A DNA stretch of 64,000 bases, taken from Henricia sp. BOLD:AAB3569 (taxonomy: Eukaryota; Echinodermata; Asteroidea; Spinulosida; Echinasteridae). How positions within the stretch are numbered: the stretch's first letter is position 1; each line of letters begins with the position of its first letter. The stretch lies in assembly GCA_037783545.1 (NCBI GenBank), contig JBBELK010000372.1, positions 62,001 through 126,000 of the forward strand, written 5' to 3'. Positions 58,792-64,000 of the stretch are shown here, one piece after another. The translations under genes were made by a program, and so were the position numbers. A model generated the notes under the pieces. That model saw only the letters and a list, made by a program, of their open reading frames with translations. It searched no databases and had not been told where the DNA came from.

Positions 58792-59109
58792 TGCTCCGAC
58801 ACCAAAAAATAGAATGTAATGCATTTTTTGCGTGTCCGCCTGTCCGAAACAAGCAGACATAAAAATCTGATGGGCAAAACCCCTCCCTGGTGGCAAAACC
58901 CCCTCCTGGAAAAATTCCTGGATCCGCCCCTGCCCCATGTGCATTATGTGAACATGATTTGCACATTGAAAGGAGCGAGTCTGCACTTTAGGGGTGCACA
59001 TATGTTCAAATGGTGCAAATTTGCTCCCATAGGGGTGCACATTTCCTCCTATAGGGGTGCTGCTATTGTATCAAGATAAGCGCCCCAATTGCACCCTAAT
59101 TTCTTAGTG
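58653..59109. mobile_element. Family I MITE, split by family A
   Basis: Inverted ends CACTCTCAGAAATAATGG / CACTAAGAAATTAGGG, with GATACAATAGCAGCACCCCT on both sides of the insert and TGTA directly outside both ends. Family A (58724-58932) sits inside. Confidence 0.75.
58724..58932 (-). mobile_element. Family A (hAT-like) MITE, nested copy
   Basis: Reverse-orientation copy of 9118-9304 with ends CAGGCGCGGATCCAG / CAGGGGCGGATCCAG, enlarged by a poly-C run of over 30 bases (58760-58791). Confidence 0.8.
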
Positions 59110-59405
59110 TGTACATGTATTTTAAATTACGAGCTTATCTTTTGTCAAAGATCTGATAAAGGTCTTGTCGTTTACCTCTCGGAACCTTTAAGCATGTGCC
59201 ATTCCATACCTCGATAAAAAAAAAACTTGAAGCAAACAATTCCTTGAAAAAAAAAACGACAACCTAATTCCTTTATCGCCACTTAATTATTTTGATTTAT
59301 TTAAAAGATCTCAGAAAGACGTCGAGCTAGTTGTGACACCCACAACATTCACACTGACATGCTCAAGTGTTTATCTTTAATATGGATGCTTCAATTCAAA
59401 AACCT

Positions 59406-59731
59406 CGGGGGATTGTCGGGTCAGCGAACCCGTTCAGGGAACGTGTTTATGGATGAGTAACCAACGGGAAACATGTGGTTTTTGTAAATTTCATGGAGGG
59501 TTATTTTATGACGGTGCCGTACAAGGGATGTCACATATCGCAAGTTTGTAAATATTTTTTAATATTTTTAAATATTTTAAAAATATTTTTAAAATGCGAT
59601 ATGTGACATCCCTTGTACGGCACCGTCATAAAATAACCCTCCATGAAATTTACAAAAACCACATGTTTCCCGTTGGTTACTCATCCATAAACACGTTCCC
59701 TGAACGGGTTCGCTGACCCGACAATCCCCCG
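59406..59731. repeat. Perfect 137-bp inverted repeat with AT-rich loop
   Basis: 59406-59542 and 59595-59731 are exact reverse complements over all 137 bases, compared base by base. The 52-bp spacer is made of AAATATTTTT-type words and is itself partly self-complementary. The sequence just outside the right arm (ATATGTGACGTCACTGTACG) resembles the inner end of the arm (ATATGTGACATCCCTTGTAC). No coding content. Confidence 0.95.
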
Positions 59732-60624
59732 ATATGTGACGTCACTGTACGCCACCACAGTATAGCCTATAATTATTTGGAGGGAATTTGTTTTTACTAA
59801 AACTGGTGGGCCGACAATCGCTAGAAGTTTATTTTAAAATCCGTTTTTGTTGAACGTGACAGCACACATAATGGATCGGATTTTTATACGGTGGCTCCGA
59901 CCATCTTTCACTTATACAGTCAAACGGTAGGCCTGTCTCATAATAATAATTGGCATTTTTCGTATAAATAGCGTCTGATGCGCTGATGCACGTTCACATG
60001 TTAGTATCCAGATGGCCAGACTAAATTTGTGTTGCTATGTGGTGCACGCGGCAGGTATTTAGTACAGAATCAGTACCGTGTTGACTGTAGCAGATAATGG
60101 CCTAAAGCGACCATTCTGTCGGTTGCGTGGAATTGACAGGCACCACGTAGCAACAACAGCATAGTGTGTATAGACTTTCTGAACTGCACCTCCATTTGAG
60201 AGTAAAGAATTCGGGGCGCCAGACATAGTGCAAAGGTTACACGCAACTAAAATCTAATTTGGTAGCTTAGTCTATTGATGTTTACAAGATGGCGTGTATA
60301 ATTATAGACTCAATTCGGTATACGGTCGTGTTTTGCCGTCTAACGCCATTTTACCGCGCACGATCGATAGCCGTTTTTATGTGCAGTATATATTTTGGTT
60401 TCGACCTGTATACCGACTTGAGAAACTCCTTCACATTGTTGCCATAGCAAGAACTGATCACGGTAATACATGCACCGCACTCCACGGTGTGGTGTTTAAA
60501 TGAATATGCAATAAGAACATTTTTGCAATAGATACGTGTCTTTATTCAGATAAACTGCGTTTAACTTTCAGCGAAATATAGTAGGTCTTCTTTGAGTCAC
60601 TAGTACTTATACTGCGTACATTAA
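59732..60624. other. Intergenic, nothing assigned
   Basis: No feature recognised. Confidence 0.45.
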
Positions 60625-60946
60625 AGGAGCATGACCAGAGTTTCTGGAAAATAGTTTTTGATGTAACTTACCAATATTATCAAGTAACTCCCATACACAC
60701 CTCCCATGTCCCAAAAACCCGAAAACATTCGCGATTTCCAGTACAAAATTGAACAAAACTATCGAGTCGGCTTTCAGTGGATAAACGTTGATACTGGAAA
60801 ATTAGTTTACAAATAATCGGTGGATTTTCGACGATATCCTCGGAAATATGCGGCCTAGAAGCGCGGGAGTTTCAGTTTCGTTATGATATAACAATCTCAT
60901 AACCCGGGGAGTTATGGGTAAAAAAAAGTGATCTGGTCACACTCCT
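60625..60946. mobile_element. TTAA-flanked MITE, family L
   Basis: Inverted ends AGGAGCATGACCAGAG / AGGAGTGTGACCAGAT, with intact TTAA at 60621-60624 and 60947-60950. A 322-bp interior without coding potential. Confidence 0.85.
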
Positions 60947-62110
60947 TTAACCAAAACTTGGGCCAACGGAAAGGTCGAATTATTACTATGATTATGTCTC
61001 ATTTTGAAATTCAGGAGTAATGGATATTGATAGGTCCACTACTTGTGGAAATCTAATTCGCAAGCACATTCAGTTTTGAAAATGTGGCTGAATATTAATA
61101 AAGCTCCGTGTCTCGACCAATCGGATCTCTACGTCCAGTTCTGGTAGCAAACTTCATAGCCCGTGTACAAAGTGACAGACAGGTTTCTCAAGTCGGTAAC
61201 TGGAGGTGGTCTAGACTTGTCCCCAGTCCATTCGCGACTACGCTGCTGCGGTTTACGAACCAACCGGTCCAGTTACCGGCTTGACATCAAGTCTATGTAT
61301 AATAGGGACTTTCAAACAATATTAAACCGTCCTCATTGGAGAACGGTTTCGTTGAAGTCAACTTAATCACCTACGGTCCGAAATCAAAGGGCCGCAAAGG
61401 GATTCGACGCATCGTTTCCCTTAATAGAAAAAATCCCATTAACGTATTGGCAACAGTCTAGAGTATGTATACCCAAATGTCAAAATGACATTTAATTAAT
61501 TGTTCGAACGTATACGACGGCTCAATCAGGTGAATAATATTGGAAATTGTTCTCGTGTCCGCTGTAGACTGAATTTCCCTCAGCAATCAAACACGATTTC
61601 ACAATGTTTTAGATGGTTAAAAGTACATCTGTAAATGATGCCCGATATTGTGCAGTTTGGCATATGCAATGTTTGGTTTGTAAAGCGATGCGTCTGTTTG
61701 ATATTGTTTGATAATTATAATGAAAACGTGTATGGCTTCGTGGTGTTTGTCAAATATAATTTGTCTAATAGTGTATTCTGTGACATGCAAAATTACCGTG
61801 CATTCATGAATAGCAAAATGGGAGACATTATCAGCCATGGTTGTATTGGTTTTGTCTGTTCAAAGTCTCCTTTCAAAGTCAATCTTTTCATCACATAAAA
61901 TAATGTTACATCGAATGCGGGGTGTTTGTTTGGTTTTTAATTTAGGGCCATTTTTACTTATATTGTATCATTTTCACTGATATTGTATCATTTTCTTGGT
62001 ATCGTTGTGAAAATATGAATTCAGTTTCTACTTTGCACAAACCATGTACCCGGCTGTATAGAGAGAGGATTTCATATTAAAACTATATTCCATCATTTTG
62101 CAAGACGAAC
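60947..62110. other. Intergenic, nothing assigned
   Basis: A short doublet CTGATATTGTATCATTTTC lies near 61960-62000; otherwise nothing recognised. Confidence 0.4.
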
Positions 62111-62203
62111 CCGACTAAAAGTGTTGATATCAATGATATAACAAACACCACGATTTTCCCTGTGTAAAATGGTATACCTTTGTGGGCAAAATTGCAGAAG
62201 GTG
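62111..62203 (-). repeat. Family BB, copy 7 (partial)
   Basis: AACAAACACCACGATTTTCC and GTAAAATGGTATACCTTTGTGG match BB in reverse. Confidence 0.6.
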
Positions 62204-62276
62204 TTTCACACAAAAGCGCCCCCACCCCCATTTTTGGGGTGTTCGCACACACATTTATGTTAATTTGCGTTAAGTG

Positions 62277-62532
62277 CACTCTAAAAACAGATTGGTTGAA
62301 TTCAACCAATGTGGTTGGTAGATATGTGTCCAACCAATCTATTGGTTAATCTTATTGGTTAATAACCAATCCATATTGGATTGGTTATTTTAACCAATAA
62401 ATATTGGTTGGACACATATCTAACATCATTGGTTGAATTTAACCAATCTGTTCGATTGGTTATTTTAACAAATATATATTGGTTGGACACCTAACTACAT
62501 CGGTTGAATTTAACCAATCTGTTTTTAGAGTG
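62277..62532. mobile_element. Family J MITE saturated with ATTGGTT/AACCAAT
   Basis: Inverted ends CACTCTAAAAACAGATTGGT (at least 26 bp). Inside, about twenty ATTGGTT or AACCAAT words in alternating orientation, with GTTGGACACATATC units repeated. No coding potential. Confidence 0.85.
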
Positions 62533-62679
62533 TGTCGTTTTCTTATCAAAATATATCATAATTGAAACCACTTCTATCTTCTATATATTTAAGTATTTTT
62601 TTCCCGATCAAATCTAGTTGGATACAATTTTGGGACATCGAAAATACGGGCTTAGAAACCGATATACAAGAAACATCTT

Positions 62680-63086
62680 GGGCGTGTTTGTTTCGGACGG
62701 ATCCAGATTCAGATCCGCGCATATCCAAGGTGAACTCGTTCACTTCGCGCACATCCTGATCGAGATCTGTGATCTGTGGAATCCTTCTCGAGAGATAGTT
62801 CAGCGCTAGATCCAAAATGGCGACGTAAACATCGCGGAGATTTTGTGTGAGTAAAACCGTGTCGTTTCAGTTTTCAGAGGCAACACACGATAGATACAAA
62901 TTTAGAATGCTTGTTTATTTACGACGAATGTCGTGGGAGAAATTTGGAATAGAAATTTGACAAATTTGGTAAATAAATTGCAATTCACGTGATTTGAGAT
63001 CCGAGTTGAGAGCGGTTTTGTTTGTTTCTGCGTGGCAAAACAGATCGGGATCTGGATTCGGATCTATCATGAAACAAACACGCCCC
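62680..63086. mobile_element. Family FF: foldback with GGATCTGGATTCGGATC ends
   Basis: GGGCGTGTTTGTTTC and GAAACAAACACGCCC are inverted ends, with GATCCAGATTCAGATCCG / GGATCTGGATTCGGATC just inside. The interior has an AAAATGGCGAC stretch that could be mistaken for a start codon. Confidence 0.65.
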
Positions 63087-63498
63087 TTGTCAATGCCTCT
63101 TCCATGAAGTCACGTGTGACGTTCTTGTTGTCACTATGTCATTGACCCTTAATTGAGCGCGTGGAACCTCTTAAAAGCAGGAAAACACAACACGGCGAAT
63201 CAAAATTACAATAATCACGCCGCGAGTGACGAGATGTTTCTGCGAAATCGGCGGCCTCGTCGACTTCAACCTTTCAATTCATATCAGTCAAAACATCAAT
63301 CTCTTCGTTTAGCCAAGCTTCCTTCTTTCTCTTTCTACAAGTAAATTGTAGATTAATGCAAAAAGCCACCGTGACTGTGGATTTATAGCAGGTTGGAAAT
63401 GCAAGTAGGCCTATAGCATTTCTTTCCGTAGTACGAACTATTTCGGATGGCGTTAGAAACACTCAACTGGGGCATAATTACAAACCAGCCATACTTAA
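63087..63498. other. Intergenic, nothing assigned
   Basis: No feature recognised. Confidence 0.4.
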
Positions 63499-63976
63499 AG
63501 GCAGAACACATGATTGGTAAACCGTTACAAATAGTTTTATCTCCCTGTGTGATTGAAGATATGCATGATTCAAACCAACCTGAGTAAAAGTCAGCTCTGT
63601 ACGTCGTCTACCTTTTTGAAGGAAAAAAAAAGTCAAAATTTGTTTTAGTCACTTCGCCTAAAAACCACTTCGCTCTGAACCACGGCCTGTGTACGAAGTG
63701 GTTTTGAGGCGAGGTGGCTTTTTAGGCGAGGTGGCTTTTTAGGCGAGGCCTGAGGTGGCGTTTGGGTGAAGTGGTTTTCGGGGCGAAGTGAACTTTCGTC
63801 TCATGAGACGAAAATTAATTGTTTTACTCATTTCTCAATATATAGCACTTCAGACAAAACCATTTCACGGGGAGGTTTTCTACCATCATCATGCCTGTTT
63901 ATATTGTGTAAGTTATATGTGTAAATCTGGGAATTCAACGTTTCTGATTTTCGAGATACCAATCATGAGTTCTGCT
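63499..63976 (+). mobile_element. TTAA-flanked MITE, family B, copy 4
   Basis: TTAA on the left (63495-63498) and TTGA on the right (63977-63980). The core GGCGAAGTGG array has an extra duplication of AGGCGAGGTGGCTTTTT. It reaches almost to the window end. Confidence 0.8.
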
Positions 63977-64000
63977 TTGAAGGAGCTTGCTCAGATTTTT

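Noticed and set aside
62800-62840. First coding exon starting ATGGCGAC with a GTAAAC donor
   Set aside because: It lies inside foldback FF, reads Met-Ala-Thr-stop if unspliced, and no downstream exon was found.

Overview
The window looks like a long, AT-rich, repeat-laden stretch of a deuterostome animal genome, most likely an echinoderm or other ambulacrarian. The reasons are frequent TACATGTACATGTA and TAGGCCTA words, tRNA-derived SINEs, a very dense population of short palindromic DNA-transposon derivatives, one degenerate CR1/L2-type LINE fragment, and an intronless rhodopsin-class receptor. No prokaryotic or organellar organisation is visible. The species call is inference only.

Only one protein-coding gene can be defended: a complete single-exon class A GPCR at 56453-57529 (+). 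It has a plausible promoter just upstream, with a palindromic CRE octamer, a T/A-rich box and a GA-rich tract. The remaining ~62 kb is intergenic. Most other open frames lie inside repeats and are shadows. The longest unexplained one (5439-6059, minus) has no ATG start and no recognised domain.

The repeats fall into recurring families, given letters here and defined in the entries. (1) TTAA-flanked, AGG-starting MITEs: B (23299-23772, 24558-25020, 26121-26580, 63499-63976), C (25193-25761, 40790-41361), K (31247-31346, 43767-43857), L (60625-60946) and DD (34240-34623). (2) TA-flanked MITEs: E, G, H, N, O and P. H has ends very like Tc1/Sleeping Beauty. (3) hAT-like family A (9118-9304, 58724-58932). 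(4) A MITE with an apparent 9-bp target duplication (43649-43747). (5) Other palindromic families: AA, D, F, I, J, JJ, M, Q, R, S, V, W, X, Y, Z, LL, FF. (6) tRNA-type SINEs T1 and T2, SINE-like U, and a seven-copy family BB without obvious inverted ends.

Region by region: 0-10 kb holds scattered MITEs and SINEs around a CpG-rich, low-repeat block at 1.5-2.3 kb. 10-17 kb holds E, G, the LINE fragment, SINE U and the TCCGTAAA-saturated element X. 17-21 kb is mostly unassigned. 21-29 kb is a dense pile-up of DNA-transposon derivatives. 32.6-33.8 kb is a second low-repeat, GC-richer block. 37-43 kb has large foldbacks, a G-quadruplex-prone tract and a CpG-rich V cluster. 52-55 kb has a GTGTCG-saturated element and nested MITEs. 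55-57.6 kb has an inverted SINE pair and the receptor gene. 58-63 kb has a nested insertion, a perfect 137-bp inverted repeat and an ATTGGTT-saturated element.

The two strongest signals for follow-up are the perfect inverted repeat at 59406-59731 and the receptor's altered TM6/TM7 signature motifs.
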